64,000 nt of DNA from Alopecurus myosuroides (taxonomy: Eukaryota; Streptophyta; Magnoliopsida; Poales; Poaceae), in contig CM054057.1 of assembly GCA_028641055.1 (NCBI GenBank), positions 727,728,484-727,792,483 of the forward strand, read 5' to 3'. A program made the translations under genes and the position numbers. The first letter of the stretch is position 1; each line of letters opens with the position of its first letter. This document shows, piece after piece, positions 24,125 to 35,424 of this stretch. The notes below the pieces were generated by a model, which was given only the letters and a program-made list of their open reading frames with translations, was not told the origin of the DNA and did not search any database.

Positions 24125-25712
24125 TGATACGTCATAAACGTATCCTTAATTTCTGATGTTCCTTGTTGTTTTCTTATTGTTTCCCACATGTTTGCTATAC
24201 ACTTTATGTCATTTTTATCGATTTTCCGGACTAACTTATTGAGAAGATTCCATAGAGTCAGTTCCCTGTTTTCTGTTGTTTTTAGTTTAAGAAAAGTTGT
24301 TCTGGAAATATTCTCGGAGTTGGAAAATTCGTAGCCCGAAAGTCCTAGAATTCCTGAAGGTTCCACGGAGTCCCAAAGAGACCCGGAGGGGGGACTCAGG
24401 GGGCCCACACCATAGGGAGGCGCGTCCCCTGGCCGCACCATGGGGTGGTGTGGGCCCCCCGGCCTCCACCGACTTTGCCCTTTCGCCTATTTATACCCCC
24501 TGAGACGTAAACCCTAAATAGATCCCACTTTTTCCCGAGAAACGCCCGAGGCCGCCGTCATCATCATCCCGAGATCGGGAGGGTTCTGGAGCTCCCCCCG
24601 GCACCCTGCCGGGAGGGGAATTCATCACCGGAGGGGTCTACACCACCATGCCCTCCTCTGAAGTGATGCGTGAGTAGTTAATCCTTGGACTACGGGTCCA
24701 TAGCAGTAGCTAGATGGTTGTTCTCTCCACTTTTTACCTCATGTTTAGATCTTGTGAGCTGCCTAACATGATCAAGATCATCTTTATGTAATGCCACATG
24801 TTGTGTTTGTTGGGATATGATGAATGCTGAATGCTATGTCTTCTGATTATCAATTTATCATGTTATGTTCATGCATATGTTATTTATGATCTTGCATGCT
24901 CTCTGTTATTAGTAGATGCTATGGCCAAGTAGATGCTAGTAACTCCAAGAGGGAGTATTTATGCTCGATAGTGGGTTCATGCCTCCTTTGCATCTGTGCT
25001 CGAGTGACAGAAACGTGACGGATGGAGGATGTGTTGTTGCCATTAGGGAGAAAACAACGGTGTTTACCTAGTTTACACTGTTTACATTACACACTTTGCT
25101 TACGGTGATAATCTTTTGCTTGCAACTTAATACCCACCGTTTGTTCGGATGATATTCGGAGGGTGGATTATTAGAGATAGATGCAGTTGGATGACGATCT
25201 ATGTATTTTGTTGTAATGCCCGCATGAATCACATAGTAATCTTTATGTCTTGCATATACACTACGGTGAAGCCTTTATTTTTTTCAATTCCCAGCTGCAA
25301 TTTGTTCACCACACATGTTATTTATCTTCCATGGAGAGACACCACTAGTGAACTATGGACCCTGGTCCATTTTCCTCAGACTGATAAAAGACCTACTTCT
25401 TTCATATTGTTCCTACTGTTTTCCTACTATTTTCCACACCATACGTTTAACCTCTTTATGTTCAGCAAAACCAGTGAGATTGACAACCTCACTCCTTCGT
25501 TGGGTCAAAGTGATTTGATTGTGCTGTGTAGGTTCCACGTTGCTGCTGAACCGGTAGTGCGCCCTACCATCTCAGATGCTTCAACCTTATGAAGTTACTT
25601 CTTCCTCCTACTGGTCTCTTCAACCTTGGTTTCTTTCTGAGGGAAACTTGCTGCTGCACTTTTCATACCTTCCTCTTGGGATCTCCCAATGAACGTGTGT
25701 TCACACGCATCA
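24125..25712 (+). repeat. Element B 5' LTR
   Basis: 1588 bp from TGATACGTCATAAACGTATC to CACACGCATCA. A TATA-like TATTTATA is at 24487-24494, a position consistent with transcription into the R/U5 part. Small ORFs inside have no support. Confidence 0.88.
24487..24494 (+). promoter_or_regulatory. Candidate TATA box, element B 5' LTR
   Basis: TATTTATA followed by a C-rich stretch. The equivalent site is altered in the other LTR copies (for example CTATTTTTAC near 29578). Confidence 0.4.
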
Positions 25713-25722
25713 AGCACTTTTC

Positions 25723-25740
25723 TAGCGCCGTTGCCGGGGA
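25723..25740 (+). promoter_or_regulatory. Primer-binding site (tRNA-Asp), element B
   Basis: TAGCGCCGTTGCCGGGGA differs by one base from the complement of the 3' end of plant tRNA-Asp(GUC). It starts 10 nt after the LTR end. Confidence 0.88.
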
Positions 25741-25908
25741 TGAAGAGAATTTCTGCAAGGGGAGTCTCTCACTTCCAATCTCTTTTCTTTGTTTTTGTTT
25801 TGCTTAGTTTATTATATGTTGTCTTGTTTGCTTCTCTTTATCAAAAACACAAAAAAATTAGTTCTTATTCTAGTTTTTATTTTTGTCACTTCGTTGTTAT
25901 TTTTCATC

Positions 25909-26513
25909 ACATTGTTCCCTAAGTTTACCCTGAAAGACTTGCCGATAGGAAGTGGTTATATACTTGGGACGGATACCATTAAAGAATTCTTTGATCATGT
26001 TAGTAAGCATGATAATTTTGAGGAAAAATCCATAGTAGAACTTGCTCCAAATTATGAGACCGCTGCAACTTATTTAGTTCACATGTTAGAAGATAGGTTT
26101 GTTAACCTCCATCCCATATTACAACATATTTTCCTCAACTTGAATAACATTGATGATGTTGAGAAAAGAAACTTTATCTTAGAAACTATGCTTAAAGAAT
26201 TTGGAGATGTTTGCGATAGAAGATAGAAAAGTCTTTGATCGTTTCAATATGTTTGGCTCATGTGTAGACATTGTTGGTGCTCTAGAAAAAATTGAATATA
26301 ATAATGAAAAGGAGGTTAAAATACTAATCCCCTTTAAATTGGTAGCACTGCATGAAGCCCAAGAGAAGAATTTTGATTGGATTGTTCCTGTGAGAATAGT
26401 AAGCCTAAAATTTCTAAGAGAGGAGCCTCTAAAACTCACTTAGATAAATACAATGTATTATTAAGGAATTGCCAAATCTTGATTTGAATGCCGCTCCATC
26501 TGAAAATACTTGA
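25909..26513 (+). pseudogene. Conserved unknown ORF of the Athila-like family (copy 2)
   Basis: The first ~105 codons are open from about 25909 to 26226. An extra T near 26208 shifts the frame, and the protein resumes at about 26213 in another frame (DRKVFDRFNMFGSCV). A deletion near 26390 removes a segment present in copy 3. The end, around ENT-stop at 26513, is shared by the copies. Function unknown. Confidence 0.6.
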
Positions 26514-29216
26514 TTCCACTTTTCTGGGCCTAGCTAAAAGGCGTTAAAGAAAAGCACTTTTTGGGAGATAACCCATGGTTTTATTTTTGTTGTGCTTTTC
26601 TCTGTTTTCTTTGAGTCAAGGGGTTGTATAATTCTGTAGAAACTCCTTTTTATATTTATTTTCATGTTTTATGAGTGCCAAGTAAGGTTTCTGACGAGAG
26701 TTGGAGTTGGTTTTCGGATTTTTGTGCAGGAAACAGATTTCTGCTGTCGATTGTAAAAAATCGTATAAATCATTAAAGAATCAGAATGACCCGAAACTTC
26801 TTGTGCTTATTCCTCGGCTAATTTTGCAAATTTTTAATTCTTAAGTTATCCGATCTGAGGTATGTAAGTTCCTTGAAAAAATTCGTCTTTATAGACTGTT
26901 CTGGTTTTGACAAATTCTGCCATTTTTCTTGCATTTGCTCTTTTGCGATGTCAAGTGGATATCTTTGCTTCAGGAAACATCAGTGGTTGTAGCTAATGTT
27001 CAAAAGTATAAATAGCACTTGTTCCATACAGAACCAAGGGATTTTTAATTGTTGCACTAAGACTCTAATGCGAATTACTGTTTGAGTGTGGTGTGAAGGA
27101 AGTTTTCAAGGGACAAGAGAAGAGGTGATATATGTGATCAAGAAGAGTGCAAGGTCAAAGCTTGGGGGTGCCCCCGTGGTTCATCCAAGCATATTTTTAG
27201 AAGACTCAAGCATCTAAGCTTAGGGATGCCCAAGGCATCCCCTTCTTCATCAACAATCTATCAGGTCACTTCTCGTGAAAATATATTTTTTATTCGGTCG
27301 CATCATTTAAAGTTTACTTGGAGCATCTATTTGTTTTCCTTTTTTTATTTTGTTTTATTTGCTGCAATAATGTACATGGATCCTATAATTATTTGTTTGG
27401 GAGAGAGACACTCTCCTCTTTTTTGTTTGAATACTTTCTGTGCTAGTATTCTTAGTTTTTCTTCTAGCTGCTGCAAAAATTCCTGTTTATCTCTCGTTTT
27501 CATTGGATCTCTTATTCAGAGTTGTTAGTTTTAGCAGTGTTTTGTGATTCCTCTCATGTTTTCTTCATGTAGCATCTAGAGAGTTTTTGTTAAAGCATGT
27601 TTTGTATGGTGCTTGTTGGGAAAAGAAACTGCTGCTTGAGGAAGAATTTTTAACGGTGCAAGTAGAAGCTTGTATACACTATGGCTTGATTTTTTCATAT
27701 CATGATAGATGTTATTTTAGTTCTAAAGCCTTGTGGTTATTTAGTAGCATGATTAACCTCAAATATCTGAGAGTGTTTACTGTGCCATTGAAAGAATCAT
27801 GAGTTGTTCTTGTCATATTGAAGCATAAATTTGTGGTGTTCTCCTTTGAATTTTTATTTGGTGTACTTGGCGCATGCTCACACCATGTTTATGACTATGA
27901 ACCAGTCATGAATATCCTCCATGATCATTTAGTTTTTGAACTTGTGGTACCACTTATGCTTTTATTAATGATGTTTATTTCGCTATTCATGATTATGGCT
28001 CTTATGCTCTCTTGAATTGTCGCTCCCAGTCTTTTGCTAGCCTCCACATGTACTGAGTATGAGCTCTAATCGTGCATCCAACTACAAAAAACCAAAGTTT
28101 TCCTGTTGTGTCCACCATACCTACCTACATGTGGTATTTAACTACCACTCCAAAGTAAATTGCTCATGTGTTACCTTTAAAATTCCAAAATTACTCCTGT
28201 TTTGTGCTCCTGTTTTAGCTCATGAGGACGTAAATAGAGAATCTTTATCTCACTTGTTGATTGGACTTTCAAACCTTGGACTAGTGGCTTCATCCACTTA
28301 TCCAATGATAGAAGAGCTGGCAGCAGGGTGCCCAACCCCAAATTGATAACACAAATTCTCTTCACTATTTTTACCCCTGATTTATCAGTCAAAGCATAAT
28401 TGTGTAACCAAAAGAGAAAGAGGGATGACCTTCTACCCAGATGCGTCCTTCTATGGGAGCCGCTCTTGTGAAGTCTAGTTGGCTTGTGACGTACTATATT
28501 TTCTGTTTACCATTCGTTGACATAAGCATACACCTCTCTTAAAATATAGACACTCCTCCATGGTATGTGATTGTTGGCAGGCACCCAAGGATTCGGTTAG
28601 CCATGGTTTGTGAAAGATGGTTGGGAGGAGTGTCAAGTTTTCATACCTCTGTTTAATAAAATAAAAGATCTAGCACATGAGTGATCCTTGCTTCCCTCTG
28701 TGAAGGGCCTTTCTTTTACTTTTATGTTGAGTCTCCATCTTCTAACATTATGCGCGGTTGAGAGAGCATAGTTGCCATTCTGACTTTTATGTGCAATTGT
28801 CCCAGAAACATTATTAAATGATTCATGATGTGTTATTGCTTGTTCTCTAATTATTTGTTCTAGTCTTCCTCATGAACTTTGATGGTTTCCTGGCATTTAT
28901 GTTTTGCCCCACTCTTAAGGACTAGCGAAATATCAATTTGACATGTTTTCTCTATACTTGAATCAAACATACATCTTTCGTTGCATTGTTATACATGATC
29001 TTTTATTTGAGTTACTTCTCATGATGCAAGCTGATTGCTATGCTTTATTATTAAAGTTCTATTTATCATGCTTGTGTTAAAGTTCTATGATCTCAGCTTA
29101 CTTATGCTTTTACATTATTGATGATCAAGTTTACTTTGGTAGCATGTCACCTCAGAAATTATGTGTTTTTATCGTTTACCTACTCGAGGACGAGTAGGAA
29201 CTAAGCTTGGGAATGT
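26514..29216 (+). other. Element B internal region after the ORF, non-coding
   Basis: Contains two internal copies of the PPT-like AAGCTTGGGGATGC motif (about 27158-27170 and 27215-27227). The second is fused to a palindrome, GGGATGCC-CAA-GGCATCCC (27223-27241). It ends with the 3' PPT at about 29201-29216. No ORF with recognisable function. Confidence 0.7.
29179..29198 (+). other. Stem-loop 18 nt upstream of element B 3' LTR
   Basis: CCTACTCGAGGACGAGTAGG is a perfect 8-bp stem with an AGGA loop. There are 18 nt to the LTR at 29217. Confidence 0.88.
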
Positions 29217-30818
29217 TGATACGTCATAAACGTATCCTTAATTTCTGATGTTCCATGTTGTATTGTTATTGTTTCCCACATGTTTGCTATAAACTTTATG
29301 TCATTTTTATCGATTTTCCGAACAAACCTATTGACAAGATGCCACAGAGCCAGTTCCCTGTTTTCTGCTGTTTTTAGTTTCAGAAAAGTTGTTGTGTAAA
29401 TATTCTCGGAATTGGAAAATTCGAAGCCCAGAAGTCTTAAAATTCCCGAAGGTTCCACGGAGTCCCGAAGAGACCCGGAGGGGCCCCTCAGGGGTCCCAC
29501 ACCATAAGGCGGCGCGCCCCCTGGCCGCGCCATGGGGTGGTGTGGGCCACCCGGCCTCCACCGCCTTTGCCCTTTCCCCTATTTTTACCCCTCGAGACGT
29601 AAACCCTAAATATATCCCACTTTTTTCTCGAGAAACAACCGAGGCCGCTGTCATTGTCATCCCGAGATCGGCAGGGTTCTGGAGCTCCCCCCGGCACCCT
29701 TCCGGGAGGGGAATTCATCACCGGAGGGGTCTACACCACCATGCCCTCCTCCGAAGTGATGCGTGAGTAGTTCATCCCTAGACTACGGGTCCATAGAAGT
29801 AGCTAGATGGTTGTTCTCTCCACTTTGTACCTCATGTTTAGATCTTGTGAGCTGCCTAACATAATCAAAGATCATCTTTATGTAATACTACATGTTGTGT
29901 TTGGTGGGATCTGATGAATGTTGAATGCCATGTCATCTGATTATCAATCTATCATGTTATCTTCATGCATATGTTATTTATGATCGTGCATGCTCTACGT
30001 TATTAGTAGATGCTCTGGCCAAGTAGAACCTAGTAACTCCAAGAGGGAGTATTTATGCTCGATAGTGGGTTCATGCCTCCTTCGCATCTGTGCTCGAGTG
30101 ACAGAAACGTGACGGATGTAGGATGTGATGTTGGCATTAAGGAGAAAACTACGGTGTTTACCTAGTTTACATTGTTTACATTACACACTTTGCTTACGGC
30201 GATAATCTGTTGCTAGCAACTTAATACCCAACGTTTGTTCGGATGATATTCAGAGGGTGGATTATTAGACATAGATGCAGTTGGATGACGGTCTATGTAT
30301 TTTTTTTGTAATGCCAGCATGAATGACATAGTAATCTTTATGTCTTGCATATGCACTACGGTGCAGCCTTCAATTCTTTCAATTGCCAGTTGTAATTTGT
30401 TCACCACACATGTTATTTATCTTTTACGGAGAGACACCACTAGTGAACCGTGGACCCCGGTCCATTTTCCTCATACTGATAAAACACCTACCGGTTTCAA
30501 ACTGCTTTCATACCGTTCCTACTGTTTTCCTACAGTTTTCCACATCATACATTTAACCTCTTTGTTATCAGCAAAACCGGTGAGATTGACAACCCCACTA
30601 CTTCGTTGGGGCAAAGTGATTTTATTGTGTTGTGTAGGTTCCACGTTGCTGCTGAACCGGTAGTGCGCCCTGCCATCTCAGCTGCTTCAACCTTCTGAAG
30701 TTACTCATTCCTCCTACTGGTCGATTCAACCTTGGTTTCTTTTTGAGGGAAACATGATTATGCACAATTCATACCTTCCTCTTGGGGTCTCCCAACGAAC
30801 GTGTGTTCACACACATCA
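29217..30818 (+). repeat. Element B 3' LTR
   Basis: 1602 bp, TGATACGTC to CACACATCA, followed by AATGG (TSD with one change). It differs from the 5' LTR by scattered substitutions, so the insertion is not very recent. Confidence 0.88.
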
Positions 30819-30823
30819 AATGG

Positions 30824-32068
30824 TTAACCCTAAAGACCCAAGCCTTTTCCACGAAAAACATCCGCAGCCGCCGTCATCGTCAACCCTAGTTCGGGAGGGT
30901 TCTGGAGCTCTCCCCGGCACCCTGTCGGGAGGGGGAATCATCACCGGAGGGCTCTACACAACCATGCCCTCCTCCAGAATGATGCTTGAGTAGTTCATCC
31001 TTGTACTGTGGGTCCATAGAAGTATCTAGATGGTTGTTCTCTCCTCTTTATGCCTCATGTTTAGATCTTGTGAGCTACCCTACATGATCAAGATCATCTT
31101 ATTGTAATGCCTCATGTTGTGTTTGTTGGGATCCGATGAATATTGAATGCTATGTATCTTGATTATCAATCTATCATGTTCTTTTCATGTGTATGTTATT
31201 TATGATCTTGCATTCTCTCCGTTGTTAGTAGATGCTCTGGCCAAGTAGATGCTAGTGACTCCAAGAGGGAGTATTTATGCTCGATAGTGGTTTCATGCTT
31301 CCTTTGCATCTGTGCTCGAGTGACAGAAACGTGACGGATGGAGGATGTGTTGTTGCCATTACGGAGAAAACAACAATGTTTACATTGTTCACATTACACA
31401 CTTTCTTACTGCGATTATCTGTTGCTTGCAACTTAATACCCAAGGATTGCTCGATGACATTCTGAGGGTGGATTATTAGTCATAAATGCGATTGGATAAC
31501 GATCTATGTATCTTGTTGTAATATCTGCACGAATCACATAGTAATCATCATGTCATGGATATGCACTATGGTGCAACCTTTATATCTGTCAATTTCCCAT
31601 CTGTAATTTGTTTACCACACATGATATCTATTTGTCTTGGGAGAGACACCTCTAGTGAACGGTGGACCCCTGTCCTTTTTCCTCATACTGATAATACAGC
31701 CACTTCAATCTCTGTTTTCATATTGCTGCTACTATTTTACTACTGCCATCACTATCCTCTTTCATCTACTGCGAACAAATATTATATTCGACACGCTACG
31801 TTTAACCTGTTTGTGTTCAGCAAAACCGGTGAGATTGACAACCTCACTGCTTCGTTGGGGCAGAGTGATTTGATTGTGTTGTGTAGGTTCCATGTTGCTT
31901 CTGAACCGGTAGTGCGGCCTACCACCTCAGCTGCATCAAACTTTGGAAGTGATTTGTTTCTCCTACTGGTCGATTCAACCCTGGTTTCTTTCTGAGGGAA
32001 ACTTACTGTTGTGCTCTTCATACCTTCCTCTTGGGGTCTCCCAACGAACGTGTGTTACACGCGTATCA
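30824..32068 (+). repeat. Element A 5' LTR, part 2
   Basis: Resumes at TTAACCCTAAAGACCC and ends CACGCGTATCA at 32068. It adds to 23767-24124 to give about 1.6 kb. ORFs here mirror those in the other LTRs and are not genes. Confidence 0.85.
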
Positions 32069-32079
32069 TGCTATTTTTC

Positions 32080-32097
32080 TGGCGTCGTTCCCGGGGA
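32080..32097 (+). promoter_or_regulatory. Primer-binding site (tRNA-Asp), element A
   Basis: TGGCGTCGTTCCCGGGGA, two differences from the tRNA-Asp complement, 11 nt after the LTR. Confidence 0.82.
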
Positions 32098-32264
32098 GGA
32101 ACATGATTTATGCAAGGGGAGTCTCTCACTCCCAATCTCTTTACTTTGTTTTTGTTTTGCTTAGTTTATTTTATTTTGTCTTGTTTGTTTCTCTTTATCA
32201 AAAACACAAAAAATTAGTTTTTATTCTAGTTTTTATTTTTGTTTCCCCGTTGTTATTATTCATC

Positions 32265-32881
32265 ATGCTGCTCCCTAAGTTCACCCTAAAAGATCTACCA
32301 GTATCTATTGGTTCTATACTTGGAAAGGATGCCATTAAAGAATTCTTTGATCATGTTAGTAAGCATCAAAGTTTGGGTAAAAATCCATAGTAGAGCTTGC
32401 TCCAAATTATGAAACTGCTGCAACTTCTTTAATTCACATGTTAGAAGCTAGGTTTGTTAACCTTCACCCCATACTGCAGCAAATGTTCCTCAACTTGAAT
32501 AATATTGAAGATATTTAGAAAATAAATTTTATCTTAGAAACCATGCTTAAAGAATTTGGAGATGTTGCTATAGAAGCTAGAAAAGTTTTTGACCGTTTTT
32601 ATATGCTAGGCTCATGTGTAAATGTTGTTTGTGCTCTTGAAAAAGATGAACCTAAAAGTGAAATGGAGAAGAAAATACCGACCCCCTTTAAATTAGTAGC
32701 ACTGCATGAAGCCCAAGAAAAGAATTTTGATTGGATTGTTCTTGAAAATTTATTTGATGAGAGTAGTAAACCTAAAAGTTCTAAGAGAGGAACATCTGAA
32801 AATCATTTAGATAAAATACAATGCATTATTGACGAATTTTCTTATCTTGATTTGAATGCCTCTCCTTTCGAAAACACTTGA
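32265..32881 (+). pseudogene. Conserved unknown ORF of the Athila-like family (copy 3)
   Basis: The ATG at 32265 (MLLPKFTLKDLP) opens a frame broken near 32375 by a one-base change in a run (stop at 32388-32390) and again by a stop near 32516. The C-terminal part, 32543-32881, is open for 112 codons and gives the best view of the end of the protein (PFKLVALHEAQEKNFDWIV, then charged and Ser/Lys-rich sequence, ending FENT). Unknown function. Confidence 0.6.
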
Positions 32882-35424
32882 TTCCATTTTTTCTGGACCT
32901 AGCTAAAAGGCGTTAAAGAAAAGCACTTCTTGGGAGATAACCCATTGTTTTATTTTTGCTTTATTTTTCTCTGTTTCTTTGAGTCAAGGTGTTGTATACT
33001 TATGTAGCAACTCCTTTGTATCTTTATTTTAATGTACTAGTTGTGCCAAGTAAAGTTTCTAGCAAAAATTTGAGTTGGTTTTGGATTTCTGCGGAGGAAA
33101 CAGATTTCTTCTGTCCACCATAAAAAATCGTATAAATCACAGAAAAATCAAAAGATCTGAAATTTTTTGTGATTATTCTTCAGCTAATTCCGAATTTTTT
33201 TGTTCTTTCAGTTTTTTTTATATTATCAACTTAAATTCCCCAAAAAAATCGTCTTTACAGACTGTTCAAGTTTTGACAGATTCTGCCTTTTTACTTGCAT
33301 TCTCTCTTTTACTATGTTGAGTGGATTTATATTCTCCACAAAACATCAGTGGATGTAGCTAATGTTTAAAAAGTATTAATAATGCTTGTGTCCATGCAGA
33401 ACATGTGAATTTTTAATTGTGCACTAACCCTCTAATGTGAATTACATTGAGTGTGGTGTGAAGGAAGTTTTCAAGGGTCAAGAGAAGATGGTGATATAAT
33501 ATGATCAAGAAGAGTGCAATGTCAAAGCTTGGAGATGCCCCCGTGGTTCATCCCAGAAAATTCTAGGAAGACTCAAGCATCTAATCTTGGGGATGCCCAA
33601 GGCATCCCCTTCTTCATCAACAATTTATCAGGTCATTTCTAGTCAAACTATATTTTTATTCGGTCACATCATATGAATTTTTACTTGGAGCGTCTGTTTG
33701 TTTTTCTTTTGTTTTCCTTGCTGCAATCATATTGTTGGAACCTAGCATTCTTTGTGTGGGAGAGATACATGCTCCGATTTTTCATATGAATACTCGTTGT
33801 GCTCGTATTCTTAGTTTTTCTTCTAGTTGCTGCATAATTCCCTTTTAGCTCCTGTTTTTCATACATCTCTTATTCAGAGCTGTTAGTTCTAGTAGAGTTG
33901 TGTTAGTACTCTCTTGCTTCATTGTTATATCTCTTGGAGAGTTTTTGTTTAGTATAAAAGGTTTGGTGTTGGAAAGCAGTAGTTCAATTTCCGTGCTTAT
34001 AACGGTGCAAATAGAAGCTTGTATAGACCGTGGCTAGACTTTTTCATGCCATGCTATATGTTACTTTAATTCTATGCTTAGTGGTTTTTATTGTAGCATG
34101 ACTTGTCTCAAATATCTGAGAGTCTTTAATGTGCCATTGAAAGAATCATGAGTTGTTGTTGTCTTGTTGAAGCATAAATTTGTGGTGTTCTCCTTCGAAT
34201 GCATTATTTTGTTGACTTGGCGCATGCTCACACCATGTTTATGACTACAAACCAGTCACTTATAGCTTCTATGATCATTTAGTTTTTGAACTTGTAATAC
34301 CCTTTATGCTTTGATTAATAATGTTTTTGTCGCTATGCATGATTATGGCCATTATTGCTCTCTTGATTTGTCGCTACCAGTCTTTTGCTAGCTTCCACCT
34401 GTACTGAGCATGAGCTCTACTCGTGCATCCAAATCCCAAAAACCAAAGTTTGCCAAATGTGTCCACCATACCTATCTTCATATGGTATTTAACCGCCACT
34501 CGAAGTAAATTTCTCATGTGCTACCTTTAAAACTTTCAAAATTATTCCTGTTTCGTGCCCCTCTTTTAGCTCATGAGGACGTAAATAGAGCATCTTTATC
34601 TCACTTGTTGGTTGGACTTTACAAACCTGGACTTGTGGTTTCATCCTCTTATCCCAATGACACAAGAGCTGGCAGCGGGGTGTCCAGCCCCAAAATTGTC
34701 TACTATAAAATTCTCTTCACTATTTTGCCCCTGATTTATTAGTCAAAGCATAATTGTGTAAAAAAAAGAGAAACATGGATGACCTTTTGACCCTAGTTGC
34801 GTCCTTCAATTTGAGCCGCTCTTGTGAAGTATAGTTGGCTTGTGACGTACTATATTTTCTTTTTACCATTCATTGACATAAGCATACACATCTCTAAAAA
34901 AATGTTTTCAATACCTCTGTTTAATAAAATCAAAAGCACTAGCACATGCGTTAATCCCTACTTCCCTTTGGGAAGGGCCTTTCTTTTACTTTTATGTTGT
35001 CTCTATCTTCTAACTTTATGCACAGTTGAGAGAGCATAGTTGCCATTCTGAGTTTAATGTGCATTTGCCTCAGAAACATTATTAATTGATTCATGTTGTG
35101 TTATTATTTCTCTCAAATTATTTGTTCTAGTCATCCACTTGAACTTTGAAGGTGTCTGTTTTGCCCCACTCTTAAGGACAAGCGAAATATCACTTTGCCA
35201 TGTTTTCTCTATGCTTGAAACAAACGTATAACTTTCGAGTGCATTATCATTCATGATCTTGTATTTGTGTTACTTTTCATGATGCAAGGTGATTGCTAAG
35301 TTTCATTGTTAAAATTATATCTATCATGCTTGTGTTTAAAATAATATGATCTCAGCTATACTTATACTTTTACAATTTAGATGATCAAGTTTGTGTTGGT
35401 AGCATGTCACCACAGAAATTATTT
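32882..35424 (+). other. Element A internal region after the ORF, non-coding
   Basis: Collinear with 26514-29160. It includes PPT-like internal motifs and a 9-bp palindrome GGGGATGCC-CAA-GGCATCCCC (33589-33609, with one shared loop). It ends at the CACTA insertion; 35422-35424 is its TTT TSD. Confidence 0.7.

Larger units (their letters stand above)
24125..30818 (+). mobile_element. Athila-like non-autonomous element B
   Basis: Complete element nested in the LTR of element A. LTRs are 24125-25712 and 29217-30818 and the internal region 25713-29216 (about 3.5 kb). The PBS is complementary to tRNA-Asp and the PPT AAGCTTGGGAATG lies before the 3' LTR. It carries the conserved unknown ORF in decayed form and no gag-pol. 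After removal, the element A LTR reads through as CTCGAAGGG then TTAACCC, as in the other LTR near 37270. Confidence 0.88.
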
